Of a stretch of DNA of 64,000 nt, positions 36,026 through 48,400 are shown one piece after another. Every line of letters begins with the position of its first letter. Position 1 is the first letter of the stretch. The DNA lies in NCBI GenBank assembly GCA_001643675.2, contig LSRY02000007.1, positions 377,001 to 441,000 on the forward strand, written 5' to 3'. Source of the stretch: Monocercomonoides exilis. Its lineage: Eukaryota; Preaxostyla; Oxymonadida; Polymastigidae. The translations under genes were made by a program, and so were the position numbers. The notes beneath the pieces are model-generated. The model saw nothing but the letters and a program-made list of their open reading frames with translations, was not told the DNA's origin and did not search any database.

Positions 36026-36578
36026 GGATGTTGGCTAAGCTTTGTTATTAAAAAGCGTTATTTCCTGATATCTTATAATTTCATATTACCAATTTGTTAG
36101 CTGAAAAAAAAGTGTCATTTGCTAAAACTTACACTAAAACGAAACATTTGAAAATTTGTCATTTTTCTAAAAGAAAAACACAAGATTGAAGTTTTCTGTT
36201 GAAATGTTACACTATTTTCTATGATACCTGCCTTGCACTTTCAAAATTATTTTTCTCTTTCTTTCTTTTTATACGCATTCTTCTTAACTTTGAGTTGTTT
36301 GGAAATACAACTTTTGTATCTAATTTTCTTCTTGTTTCGTTCACAGCAAGAAAAATTATAAATGGAATGTCAAATTTGTCATATTTTCATTGTGGAAAAT
36401 AATTGTTCAACATGAATGATTGAAGAAAAAAGTCAAAAATTAAGCTAAATAATGTTTGTTTCATTTTGTAAATTGAAAATAAAACTGTTTTCGCTTCAGA
36501 TATTACTGATTAATACATGGTGTTAAAATAAAAATTAAAAATTCATCATAACATCGATTCTTTTTATGCAAGTACTTT
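36026..36578. other. Intergenic spacer between convergent PP2C and AMMECR1 genes
   Basis: About 550 bp, AT-rich. A 67-codon frame at 36199-36402 is hydrophobic and compositionally random, and I do not accept it as a gene. Confidence 0.55.
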
Positions 36579-37356
36579 CTATTCTTTTGCTTTTTTCCAT
36601 TGGACATATTCATTGTAGGACATAGATTTCTTAGCTGTTTGATACCTAGTAACATGTACTTTTTCTTTCACGCTATCAGTAAAGCTTCCCATAAATCCCC
36701 CTTTTTGCAAGCAAGATTCAACTGCTTCTTCATGATTCCAACCTTGTTCAGGCATAACGTCAGGAAGATATGTTGCTCCATATGAACGTCCACCTGAAAT
36801 AAGCTTAACTCGTATTCCATGTGTTCCAATCTATCAAATGATAAAATAGAAAAAGCACATTCGAAATGATACACACAAAAAGTAGAAACTATACAATCCA
36901 ATCGTCCCATTTGCTGCAGTCTTCAAAAGAGTGCATCAGAGAAACACTGACTGACATATCTTTGACTTCTGAGATAGAAACAGGAGAAAATCGACTATCT
37001 TGTGTTGCGCTAATGATCGAATACTCCTTTAGTCCTTCATGAATTGGTAATGGAGAAAACGTGCCTTTAGAAATGTTTCATCAATAAATCAATTTTTTAA
37101 AAATACAACCTTTTAAAAGAAGAAATCAAACCAATGCATCCTCTTAAGTGACCCTTCTTATTCCACGTTACAAATATAGGACTATGAATGATTAAAATAT
37201 GTTATATTTCTTGCAAAATTTTCGAAAATAATTATCAAATAAATACTATTCTGAATTTGCAAAAGATGGATCCGCAATCATTGTTTTATGATCCAAATGA
37301 TTTATCAGTGCATCAAAGCAGTATGCACACATGTCGGATGTTGCAACTTCAGTCAT
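36579..37356 (-). CDS. AMMECR1: AMMECR1 family protein
   Basis: Four exons on the minus strand: 37356-37247, 37181-37132, 37064-36895, 36830-36579; 582 nt, exactly 193 residues. It matches AMMECR1 along its length: CAYCFDALINHL (exon 1), YPIFVTWNKKGHLRGCIGTF (spanning introns 1 and 2), LKEYSIISATQDSRFSP, SVSLMHSFEDCSKWDDW, IGTHGIRVKLIS (spanning intron 3), ATYLPDVMPEQGWNHEEAV, LQKGGFMGSFTDSVKEKVHV and TRYQTAKKSMSYNEY. The block LRGCIG is the family's strictly conserved motif. AMMECR1 is found in archaea and eukaryotes; a possible nucleotide- or RNA-related role has been suggested but the molecular function is not settled. Introns are 62-70 bp. The small exons hide the gene from ORF calling: its longest intact minus frame is out of register. 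Confidence 0.95.
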
Positions 37357-37552
37357 TGTTGACAATGTTTATTTCTTAATTGAAAAGAAAAATTATGGGC
37401 ATAAGTGATAAAAGTCTGTTTATTTGTTCATAATTATATTAAATATCAAGAAGAGCGAAAAAGATATTAAAAACAAAAATGTCTTTCCCCTCCTCTTCTC
37501 AAATCAAAAGTCAAATGATGTGCAATTTTTTTTTGTGAATTTTTCAAATTGA

Positions 37553-38415
37553 TCACACAGCTTTTCCAATCCTCTGCTTTCCCCGAATGGTGTGAATCTT
37601 GAAAAATAGCGAGTCAATAATTCCAGCAACCGTATAAACACCACCGATAATGGCACACAGAGAAGTGAAGAAGGGGAGAAATGAAGGCCGCGTTTCAGTG
37701 AGCGTCACACGAATTGGTGAAAGATCATACCAGATATGAATGCCTGAAGAGGAATAAATGAAGAAAAGCATACAAAATCATACGAGTATTCAAACAACAC
37801 ACAAAATAGCATTTTAAAGAAACAATGAAAACTTAGAGTGCTTAATTAATCAACACACCTGGAGGTTTAGTTTCTCCAAATACGAATTTCTCAAAGTATT
37901 GAGTCACAGAAAACTGATATGTTGAGTGAGAAGCAGTCGAAGAAAGAGGCTTAATTGTTGTTGGGACGATTTTGGCAAAGTAATTGAACGAACCAAGATC
38001 AGCTTTTATTAAATGTGTCATCATTAATAGTTAAATAAAAGAAAGAAATCAATTTGATTGAAGATGAGTAAAGTATCAAAGAAAGACCCAGAATGAGAAA
38101 GAGAGAAAGAGAGAAAGAGGAAGAGAATATATTTGCACAAGAAACAAAGGATGAAATAATTATCACAAAAAAATAAGCAAATTGCTAACTCTGAACAACA
38201 GTTTTGGAGTCAAGAGGAGCAGCAAGCGCAACAGACTCATCGCCATCGCTTGACATTTTTGTCATTTTTTGGGCAACTTTGCGAGAAACTTCAGGGCTTA
38301 AAACATCTGAAACACGAAGCACAAATCATGGGAAGAGAAAAAGACAAAATTTTATAAAAAATAAAATAAAAAGGAAGTGAATGAAAATGTGAAAATCAAA
38401 AAAAAAAAAAAAAAA

Positions 38416-38448
<33 letters not shown>

Positions 38449-40129
38449 TAAATAAATAAAAAAAAATAAAATAAAATAAAATAAACAAAAAAGTTATCGA
38501 TAGAATTAAATTCGTAACTTTCTATTCGGGATGATGCAATGTTCTTTATCTCATATATCAAAACTCATCAATATCTTCTGTTTAGCACACCATTCTTTTT
38601 AATCTTATCCACATGCTTCAACGCATATGCGTTTGCATAAGTGTCTTCGCCTTGGCCAAAAGAAAAGTGATCAACGGTGTGGGTGATGTTGAAGTTCTCT
38701 TCCAAATATCGAGTGGCCTGCTGGACATTCGTGGCAGGCATAGTGAAAGTGGAAACTGGCACAATCTGGAACATCCCTTGACACTGAATAACAGAAGAGA
38801 AAGTTTGAATATTCAAAATTTAGAAATAGAAAAAAAGAAAGAAAAAATGATAAGATTCAAAATTTTTTAAAGATAGTTAATGAACATCAAAATAAGTTAA
38901 AAAAATTTTACAGCAATAAAAAATAAATTTTGGCAAAAAAGGCAATTCCATTACAAATTCACAATTCAAAGCATTTCAACATAAATCCACATGCCCTGTG
39001 CACAGTCACTTTTCCATGAATGTTGCATCCGCCTCTGTCGTTTCTGACATGATACTCAAACTTCTTCAGGCCTTCACACTGCTTAGTTCCGAAGCCAAGT
39101 TGGTCTGTCAGCCCACGGTTGTAATAAGAGCAAAGCAAAGCATCGCAGTTGTTGCAGCACTCGTCAGGCTGTTAATAAAAAAAAGCATTTCATTTTGAAG
39201 AATAATAATTTGAGAATTCACATAACAGAGAAACATTAAAAAGATATTTGAATTATCAATTGAAGAAATATCATTAAAAAAAATAAAATAATAAAATAAT
39301 AAAAATAAAATCAACATTTTCGAATTGAAGGGCAGCAAAAATTCAAATCCATGTATACGTATTCTTTTCATTATTGAAATCATACATCACCACCATCTCC
39401 ACAAGGAAGGCATTGATCTTCTGTATTGTTACGTCGTCTCCAAGTGGGAATAAAAGGCTTTGAAGAGTCATATGTTCCATCTGCACAATTCAGAATAATA
39501 AGTAAGCATTAAACAGACAACAAAATGTTATGTCAATCTCCTTTTTAAATTAAACATCTTACAAGCCTATAAGTGCCTTTCTTCCTGGATTATTGCCGAA
39601 TCGATCGATTTCATGTTTCCAAATATTATCTTTTATATTCGTTTGTTGAACACCACTTTTATCTTGAACTTCAAGTGTCAAATCTAAACTCAAAAAGCAT
39701 ATTCAAAAAAACACGTCAATTCGTCAATTACATGAAGAGAAAGTTAAACATCTGCATTGAATGTTTGGAAGCGTGAAGTCAAAGAAAATATCAAATGTCT
39801 CTTCTAAGGATTTATCTACAGATAATTCATTTTTCACATCGATCTTCCTGAAGTGTAGAAACTCGCCAATAACCAAAATAATGCATATCACCAGGCAAGA
39901 AAGCGAAACTACAATATCGTTTTTGAAAAATGTCAGAAAATCAGCTTTTAAAACTTCAAAGATGGCGGCATACGAATAGCTCCACTAGTCGTTTGAACAC
40001 GAGTTAACTCTAAAAAATAATTACAAATAAGGCATCAAAAAGCAAAAATGGATTGAAGTTCCAAATAAAACCTTCGTTTTCGACTTTTCTATAAATGTCA
40101 AATTTCTTTAAGTATTTTGCTACGCTCAT
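37553..40129 (-). CDS. ERGIC3: ERV46/ERGIC3-type COPII cargo receptor
   Basis: About ten small exons on the minus strand. ERV46 with ERV41 cycles between ER and Golgi and retrieves or packages cargo. Exon 1 (40129-40073) encodes MSVAKYLKKFDIYRKVETK, the cytosolic N-terminus, continuing LTRVQTTSGAI and the first membrane span (~39870-39910, SLSCLVICIILVIGEFL). Luminal pieces follow: FDFTLPNIQC (~39780), an EDQCLPCGDGG piece (~39390-39480), PDECCNNCDALLCSYYNRG and GGCNIHGKVTVHR (~39000-39170; the CxxC pair typical of ERV46), TVDHFSFGQGED (~38640), FNYFAKIVPTTIKPL and YQFSVTQYFEKFVFG (~37850-38000). The last exon (37771-37553) holds IWYDLSPIRVTLTETRPSFL, the second span FFTSLCAIIGGVYTVAGIIDSLFF, and a basic tail KQRIGKAV resembling the ERGIC3 retrieval tail. 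Interior exon borders are approximate. It is divergent from the UBL-UBA gene, 135 bp away. Confidence 0.93.
38398..38490. repeat. A-rich homopolymer/(AAAT)n tract inside an ERV46 intron
   Basis: Runs of 22 and 28 adenines broken by single bases, followed by AAAT and AAAAT units. On the coding (minus) strand this is a poly-T stretch in an intron. The long Phe-rich frame across it is an artefact. Confidence 0.85.
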
Positions 40130-40264
40130 CCAAAAGCAAAACACAAGAAAGTCAGAATCTTAGAGGGTTGACAAGAAAAGTTTAGGGGTCAGATCTTATT
40201 TATCCAAAAATTATCTAAACATAAAATTTCTGCTTATTGAAAGCAAAAGTGTATACATACTTTA
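40130..40264. promoter_or_regulatory. Compact bidirectional upstream region (ERV46 / UBL-UBA)
   Basis: 135 bp between two divergent start codons, similar in size to the 125-bp divergent region at 14427-14551. No recognisable TATA or other motif is distinguished from the AT-rich background. Inferred from layout. Confidence 0.45.
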
Positions 40265-43200
40265 ATGACAATTCATGTAACCGTGAAAGTGAACGAATAT
40301 TGCTTGATACCGTTTACTGTTAATGAAAATGACACCATTTTCTCTTTTTTAACAATGCTTTCTTCTTTATTCAACTGTTCCAAGTCAAATTTAAGCCTAA
40401 CAATTAACGGCATAGAATTATTCGGCTTTATAACATTTTCTTCTCTTCGTTGCGTATGCACTTAAATTTTTGTTTTTATAATCATGTTCTATTTTTATAG
40501 GCTAAGCATCCAGTTTTCACTCTTAAAGTCACAAAGGTCTGCATTTATGTCTATTTTTATACAATTTTCTTATCTGATTATACATATTTCCTCAATTACG
40601 TAAAATGAAAGAGATTAACTGAAACAATGAAAATTGAAAAAGATTCTGATGTTAACAGAAATACAAAAAATTCGAATATCAGAAATTCACACAGTAGCAA
40701 TGTACGTTTTATTGACGGAATCTCCCAATTAGGAGCCAACATGGTAGGCGAAACTGGAGAAGATATCTTGCACATGAAACCTTATGAAAACGTTCATAAA
40801 TTAACTTCAATGCAAAGTCAAGATCCTTCCATAATGGGAAACGATTCAGAATGCTTTATCACCCAGTATAATCAAAATGGAGGAATTTCTGATCCCCAGT
40901 CATCCAGTTCTCAAAATTTTTCAACCGAACAAACTGAATCAAGTGAAAGAGGAAGTACAACACCAAGAACCAAAGTTCCGTTGTTTGACATGTCGCATAT
41001 GAAGTCCAAAAGAAGAGGATTTGGACCTGGTTTTGGAAGAGAAGGGCTTCTACCCACGCCCGGGCAAAGAGATACCGGGATGATGATTCCAAGTATTGAT
41101 CAGGATGATGATGCTATGGACTGGATTCCGAGTGAGGAATCTGAGGCGTTTGACAACTATGTCACAAAGCATTCATTGAGATTTCCTTCCACAGGGTTGT
41201 CGAGTGAAGAGTCGCGTCTCAGCTTTTTGAATGCAAACAGGATGAACTCTGATGAGGAGATGGTTAATCGACTGGAAGAAATGGGATTCGACAAAGAAAA
41301 GGCAAGGATCGCCTTGAAACACACAAGCGGGGATATCGAATGGGCCATCAATGTTCTGGAGTCTGAGATGGAAAAAGAAAGTTCAAATAAATCAGCGGGA
41401 TCCAATGGAAGTTCTGCCAGCGGTGCTGAAGATGAAGCAGAAGGAAGAGGAAACGGAATGGATGCATACAGCTTGGTGGGTGCAGCCAGCAGAATAGCAG
41501 ACAGAGAGATGCAGCTGGAAGAGATGAGAGCTAAGGGTTCAAGCGATGTGCACAGTCAGGTGGCGAATGTTACAAGTGGAGTGCCTCCTGCGAAGAGTAG
41601 CAGTCAGATTGTTGAGTCATTCAGCAAAAGAAATCAGCCTGGAAAAGACTCAGCGATGGGCCATTCTGAAGATTCAAATGCAGATGCAGATAAACAAACA
41701 ACCACGAGATCTGCTTTTGGTGATGGGACAAGTTCTCAAAAGCGCCAACAACTCAAACGCATTACGCCACAAAGCATTGAAGAAGGTAGACAAAATACGA
41801 GAGAGCCAACAGAAAGGATTTTCATCTATAAAGACAAAAATGGAGCAAACAAATATGTTTCAGAAATAGCAGCACATGCTATGCAATTGGAGAATAAAAG
41901 CAAGAAAAGTGCATTCATGTCAAATGATGATGATGAAGCAGATTATGATTTTTCCGATCAATTTGAAGAAGAAAGTGGGCATAAGAGCAGCAAAAGTGGA
42001 AAAGGAACAAGCAAAGATGAAGACGATACCATCACTTCAAAGGACAAGTTGTACAGACACTTCAGATATTTGAACGGGACAAAGTGGGAGCCGCTGGACG
42101 ACAGGCAAAGCACAGGGCTTTTCAGCGACGACGAAGGAGAGGAAAGCGACGAGGAACTGACAGAAAATGGAGGAAAGAAGAGAGGGAGAAGAGAATCTCG
42201 TGATCCTTTCCCTTCTTTGGAAGAGATTAAATCAAGAGAGTTCAACATTGAAAGATGGCTGGAGTCACAAAAATACAACGGAAAAGGCGGAAAGCGTGCT
42301 GAGAAGCAGTCTGAAGCGAGCAAAGAGAAAGGAAAGCATGGAACAGAAGAAGGAGACGATCCATCGATCCGCAGAGGGCTGGGCTATAACTCTTCAGAAG
42401 TGTCAGACGAAGATTGGGACGTGCAGCGCTCAAGGCCATCAGAAGTGTCTGCTCAGAGTACTTCTTCAGTTAGTCCTCTCGGCAGTGCACATTTCATTTC
42501 TGATGAGCAGCTTTTGCTGCATTCGACGAAGGAAAAGCCAGCTGAAAGAGAAACTGGACGGCCACTGCCTCAGCCACTAGTGACTGCAGAATCTATTTCG
42601 ATGAAAAACGAGGCGTTTCTGAACAGAATAAGAATGAGGAATTTTGCTGAAGTGGTGAATAATTCTTCAGATTCTTCGCCTTTGTCAAAAGTTGCAACTT
42701 CCTCCTCATCTTCTTCATCATCCTCATCCTCGTCATCTTCTTCATCAAGTGATAGGAGCAAGAACTATTTACTTCGGAAGAAGATCGAAATCAAGCATGA
42801 CGACAACAGCGACGAAGACGGAGATTTCTACGCAGACGACGATGATGAAGACGATACACACGATCCTGATTATTCGCCAGCCAAACACGCAACTCAGGAT
42901 AAGTACATCTACAAAAGAGAAGGCTTTCAGACTTTGCGCAGACAAAATTCAGAAAGAAGAGAAGGAGAGAACGAAATAAAAGGCAATTGCGAGTTCGGAG
43001 ATGGGATCTTTGATGACGACGATTATGATGACGAATACGAAGACGAATATGAAGACGGATATGAAGGCGAAGGAGAAGATGAAGATGGATTTTTTGAGCC
43101 ATCTGACGATGTGATAGTTTCGAGTGATACGGTGCTGAATGCAGATGGGTCAGAGACGATCATTGGGTACAACGTGAAGGGGAATGCCATCTCTCAGATG

Positions 43201-43848
43201 TGGGTGTCCAAAGACGAAGCAGAAAGAAGACGTACAGCCTTCGTGAAGGAGGCGATGATACGGAAGAACCTGGCAGAAGCAGAGCGGCTGAGAGATGCAG
43301 GAATGGAATGGAGGAGCATTGGAGGAGGGGCGCGTATATTGGAGCATGCAGGAAAAGAGGAGAAGGAGAGCAAAGGGAATGGAAACGAAAGTGAACAATA
43401 TTCGGTGGAAAGCTCCGGAAGAGCAGGAGAGAATGTTCTGAATCATTTATCGAAGCTCTCAATGACACAGACAGCTGGCAGCGGAACGTCGGCGCATCGC
43501 GGCAAGCTCAGCAGAGTTGAAGAAGAAGAGGAGAATGATGATGACTTTGCCCAAACAGACGGCTCTCAACAGAATGCAAGGCAAGACAGTCTTCAGACAG
43601 AGATGGGGCGAGGCAGCAGAAGCAGTTCTGGAGAAGATAGTGAAAGAGAGGAAGGAGGAGATGCATCCGAGAGCATATGGAAAAAGAAAAAGAATGCTTT
43701 TGCTCAGAGACAGCAGTATGCTTTCGAAGAGGATATTAAGCGGATCATGGAAATAACAGGCATATCTCATTCAGAAGCCTCAAATGTTCTTGTTCTTTCA
43801 TCTGGAAATCTTGAAAAGGCAATCGACTTGGCTCTGTCCCTTACGTGA
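40265..43848 (+). CDS. Ubiquitin-like/UBA-domain protein, large and acidic
   Basis: Three exons: 40265-40453, 40501-40536, 40612-43848; 1,153 residues, all junctions in phase 0. Residues 1-75 look like a diverged ubiquitin-like fold (TIHVTVKVNEYCLIPFTV then SLTINGIELFGF), though the match is weak. A clear UBA domain lies at about 285-325: SDEEMVNRLEEMGFDKEKARIALKHTSGDIEWAINVLES, with the MGF loop and terminal hydrophobics. The C-terminal 40 residues (FEEDIKRIMEITGISHSEASNVLVLSSGNLEKAIDLAL) form a second UBA-like three-helix domain. Between them are Ser-rich, Asp/Glu-rich and Lys/Glu-rich segments, including a Ser tract (~42700-42750) and poly-acidic runs (~42830-43090). The UBL-UBA order recalls proteasome shuttle factors (Rad23, Dsk2, Ddi1), but no XPC-binding, STI1 or protease domain is seen, so I do not give a gene name. 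Confidence 0.75.
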
Positions 43849-44278
43849 AGTCTTTCTCGCTCAAATGGTCGAAAAAGTCGCTTAGAAAGCCTTAAAAAGA
43901 GAAAGAATTGATTCAATTTATGTTTTTACTCTTTGCTTTGTTTAACAATTTATGATAAATTTATTTTAAAAAATATCGATTTTGATTATACAATTGAGCA
44001 ATCATAATATTCTTCTGATACTTTTTATTGCCTCTCTTTTTGAATATTTTTAATTGACGATGCATAAATTTTTTTATTCGCCCTAATTTTTAAAGTTGTT
44101 ATTATTTATTTAATCACAAAAATAAAAGATAGAATATTTGAAATATCTTAACGCTCGTTGCTTTCTACAAAACACATAAAGGCGGTGAATGTTGAACATT
44201 TGAAATGTCTAACAGTAAAAGGCTTATTTATGTATCATTTTTATATTTCAATTTAAACTGATAGTTTCAATGAAATAT
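43849..44278. other. Intergenic spacer between convergent genes
   Basis: About 430 bp between the UBL-UBA stop and the stop of the minus-strand hypothetical gene. AT-rich, with AATAAA-like strings near 44120. No gene is supported. Confidence 0.55.
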
Positions 44279-45025
44279 CTAAAAGAAATTATGATCAAGG
44301 CTCCAATTGTGCTCGTCATCAGATGATTCTTCCCAAAATATTTGTGGATCATCCTGATAAAGCAAGTCTTCAATTTCTTTTGGAGATTTTTGTGAACGAA
44401 AAGCAAGTTGCTCAATTTTCTGTTTTTGCTTTTCTCTACAGAACTCGGATAGTGGACGTCTTTTGGCTGGCTTCCTCTTATGAAGGATGCTATAGGAAAA
44501 ATATAGAAGAGGATTATTATTTTTAATTGTAGTTTGGTGTCTATTTATTATTCCAGTAAACTGAGACTTTTTTGGTGAAATCTGTTTTGAAGCTTGATTC
44601 CAACATTGAATTGGGCAATCTTGGCATAAAGGCTTATTTCCAACTAAATGACATTGCAAGCACTGAGAAGAAAAAACATATAGATTATTTAAACAAGAAG
44701 AGCATAGTTCAGGGGAGTACTTTTTCACAGTTTGTTTCAAAAAATATATTTGGTATTTTTCTGGATAAAAAGGGAATTGCAACTGTTGCAATCGAAAAAT
44801 GCGATCATAATAAGTAATTAAATTGTTCTTATTCTGCTTTCGATGACTTTTGCATTCAGCAAGAAGACATTCAGCAAAAAACGAAATCTCTATTCTTCGA
44901 AAAGGACTGACAGCAATCCATGATATTTGCGAAATTTTTTTAATAGAAAATCCGTGGCAGCTAAAATAATATCCAATTGAAAAAAATACTGCAAATAAAA
45001 TCGCAATCTTTATAAAGATATCCAT
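44279..45025 (-). CDS. Hypothetical membrane-anchored protein with CxxC motifs
   Basis: Single-exon frame of 248 residues. I do not recognise a family. Residues 5-25 form a strong hydrophobic segment (IKIAILFAVFFSIGYYFSCH), likely a signal anchor or uncleaved signal. A Cys-rich patch lies near residues 110-145 (CSSCLNNLYVFSSQCLQC, then LCQDCPIQCW) with three CxxC-type pairs that could bind zinc or form disulphides. The C-terminal half is basic then acidic (PAKRRPLSEF; then SSDDEHNWSLDHNFF). The length, good codon variety and lack of homopolymer support a real gene, although its A+T content is higher than in the neighbours. It is divergent from the glucosidase II beta gene with 462 bp between starts. 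Confidence 0.6.
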   Translation of the reverse strand: MDIFIKIAILFAVFFSIGYYFSCHGFSIKKISQISWIAVSPFRRIEISFFAECLLAECKSHRKQNKNNLITYYDRIFRLQQLQFPFYPEKYQIYFLKQTVKKYSPELCSSCLNNLYVFSSQCLQCHLVGNKPLCQDCPIQCWNQASKQISPKKSQFTGIINRHQTTIKNNNPLLYFSYSILHKRKPAKRRPLSEFCREKQKQKIEQLAFRSQKSPKEIEDLLYQDDPQIFWEESSDDEHNWSLDHNFF

Positions 45026-45487
45026 TTTTAGGATTTTTCAATCTACGGCAAAGTTACAGCAAATATGTTTTGTACAAATAAAAGCAGCTTTCGAAAGAAG
45101 GTAAATGAGAGAAATGTATTATATTAACTATCCTCCGTTGGCAAAAATACTAAAAAATTCAACAATCAGTCACATCAAATTCACCATTATATATTTATTT
45201 TTGGAGTTAACAATTAAAAAGATAACCAATTTCATTATAACATATTTATTCTTATCTTATGATATATTTCATCAATTGAATGAGGGTTATCTTAACAATT
45301 CAAAGACAGTATTTTGTTTATTCTTTCTGTTTTTATTTTTTCAAATGATTGATTAATAAAAAAGAATAATCGAAAAAGAAAAAAAGAAGAATGATTGCTA
45401 TAATACGGTGCTTTATTTTTATTTGCTACAATCAATTTTGTTAAATATCTTCCATAATCATCACCCATATTTACATATCATTTCGTC
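45026..45487. other. Divergent upstream region
   Basis: About 460 bp between the divergent starts of the hypothetical protein and glucosidase II beta. An 83-codon hydrophobic frame at 45105-45356 (Ile/Leu/Phe/Tyr/Asn rich) has the composition of random AT-rich DNA and is not accepted. No named motif. Confidence 0.5.
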
Positions 45488-48400
45488 ATGTTGCTGTTCC
45501 TAATCCTTTCAAGCCATTTAATTTATAGTTTAAATGTGCCTATAAATTTGAGAGGAGTATATCCAGACGGTATTTTGAAAATTTAAAGTTATTTATTTTA
45601 AGTTTCGATATTTCTTGCAATTATATCCTATTTATAATATTTCTTTGTGTGATAGATTATAAATTGTATAATGGAACAACATTTACATGTAAAGATAAAT
45701 CAAAAACGTATGAAATTTATTTTATCGTACATATTAACTTGCTTTTCTCAGAATACCAATTTCTTCGGTGAATGACGAAATTTGTGATTGCCCTGATGGA
45801 TCTGATGAGCCAGGAACATCAGCCTGCCATAACTCAAGATTTTGGTGTTTGAACTCAGGAGGAAGAGGGTTCTTCCTGCCATCTTTTAAAGTTAATGATG
45901 GAATTTGCGGTGTGGTAATTGATCCTTTTGTTGCGTTTCCATAAATTTTAAATGCCTATTATCTGCAGATTGCTGCGATGGATCAGATGAAATGGACGAA
46001 AATGGAGAAACAAATTGCATCAATACTTGTCGTGAATCTTCAGCAAATCCGTATATTTTTTTGGATAGACAGAAAAAAGCAATGGCAAAGGTATCTTGAG
46101 GATTAAATTAAGAGCTTACCAATTCATTGTGACGTGTATTTAATATTTTTTCTTCGCTTAAAAATTGTTTTATCACATTTTCTTTAGGGAAAAGAACTGA
46201 GAAAAGCAGAAATTGAGGCAGCAAAATACATACGAGAGGATTTAAAAAATGAAACAATTGATCTCCAAAAGGATGTTTCCGAACTTGACTCAAATTTGAA
46301 GGAGATGGAAGGCTTGCCGTTCTTTGTGTTTTGATGAAGAATAATTTTTGTTGTTGTACTTTAATAATGTTGAACTTTTTTCGAATATTTTTCGATCAAA
46401 TAATCTGCTGATTAAAATACAGAAAAGGAAACAGATTGGCTGGACGTTAAAAATGAAGTCGTGTTCGAAGTGAAGGACGACCACAGGCGCCGACAGCAGG
46501 AAGTAAAGATGATGGTTGCTAAGCAGCACATGATCCCCCTTTTCTCTGCAGAAGAGTGGGGAATGGAAAGAATATTCCGCGACTGGCTGGAAAAGGACAA
46601 AGTTGGGACACTCAGAAACAACAGCGCAGGAGACAACGGAATGAGCTCGTTTTTTGGCTTCGATGCATCTTCATTGAAGACAGCAAAGCCTGTCTCCAAA
46701 CAAGAAATGAAAATGCAAGGTTCGTAATCATTAGGATTCTCTATTCTGATTTGGTTTTTTGTCTGCTATTTTATGAACAAATACTTTTTCTGATGTATTA
46801 TTATTATTATTATTATTTAACCATCGCATTCTTTACCATTCATATTCCATTTCCCGTCAGAGTCAAACGAGGAATCACTTTATGCAGCAGACTATGGCCG
46901 TGATCCTTTCCTTTCTCTGATACAAATAGTCAACCAAACTGCTGTTCAGATTCTGAAAGACGAGAAACAGGCCACACAAGCACCGCCTGCTGCTATCCGC
47001 ACGTCACCTTTCTCTTTCCCTTCATCTTCTTCAATGTCATCATCATCATCACCATCTCATTCATCTGGCTACACTTCACAATCTTATTCTCCATCTTCCT
47101 CTTCCTCTTCTTCCTCCTCCGGAGACACTTCTATTTCTCCGACGCTGCCCCGCCCACATCCCCCTCTTCTGACGCAGATGAGTGGCAAGAACCACACCTC
47201 TGCCGACTGCCGCTTTGAAGTTGGAGGAGACGTGGAAGGCACACTTGGCTTTGAGTGGATTGAAGGCGAGCGAATTGGGAGAAGGTTTGAAGATGCATTT
47301 ATCACTGCAGTTAGCGAGTGGGAAAGGCACTGGGGAGAAGATGAGGAAGAAGAGGAGGAAGAGGAAGAGGATTTTGAGGAGGAGGAAGATAAAATGAAGA
47401 AAGAAGGAGAAGAAGTGGAAGTGGAAGAAGTGGAAATGGAGCAAACAGAAAGCGGATGGAAGAAGACAGAAAAGGGAAAAGAAAAAGCGAAGGAGAAGAA
47501 GAAAGAGAAGAAAAACAAGAAAAACAAGAAGAAGCTGACGATGGCTGACAAAGACGATCGCTGGGAAGACGAAAGAAAAGAAAGAGTGCATCGCTTCATA
47601 AGAAGAGAGCAGAGGAGGTCAAAATACATTCGCTTTCTCTCAAAAAAGACTGAGGCACACCTGCCCCAGCTGAAGAGGAAAGAGGAAGAAGAAATGGAAG
47701 CAGCAAAGAAGAAGGAGAGGCTGGAGGAGAAGAAGAAGAAAATGGAAGGAATTGAAAGCGGGGCGGATGAGGATGAAGAAGATAAAAAAGAGGAAGAAGA
47801 AGAAGAAGAAGAAGAAGATGCAAACAATGAAAGCGAAGGAGATTTTGACTCCGAAAACAACAAAACGGGGACTGCCTCTCTTTCCAGCTACGGTGCAGAG
47901 TTTGATCTTCTTCTGCAGCACACCATTCTCCACCCGCCATCCACAGACACCTCCACAACACAGCTGTTCGTACCATTCTACAAGCGCTTCTACGTCGCTG
48001 ACATTCTTCCTGGCTTCGATGCACAGCGGGTGTGGAGAGAGGTGCGTGTGCAGATGATTCTTGACGGAGCACACGGAGGAAGCATGGCAGTTGTGGAGGA
48101 GGCAGCAAAGGCAGCAGAAGGGCTGGCTGGTTTGGGAGAGAACGGGACAGAGCAGCTGGCAGGGTATTGGAAGGACGGGAAATGGATTGACACGGGAGGA
48201 AGTGGGTGGCGGCCTGTTGGAGTGCAGGACGGGGTGAATCTGAACAGCGCGCTCGACGGAGAAGGCGAAGGGTCGAAGGAGTACGAGCACAGATGGAGCG
48301 GGATGAAGGATCTGAGTGCGTCGAGCAGGTACCAAGAGACCCAAGCAGCGCAGGAGATGGCAGCACAGCGCGATCTGCGCGTGAGAAAACCGTCGAAGAA

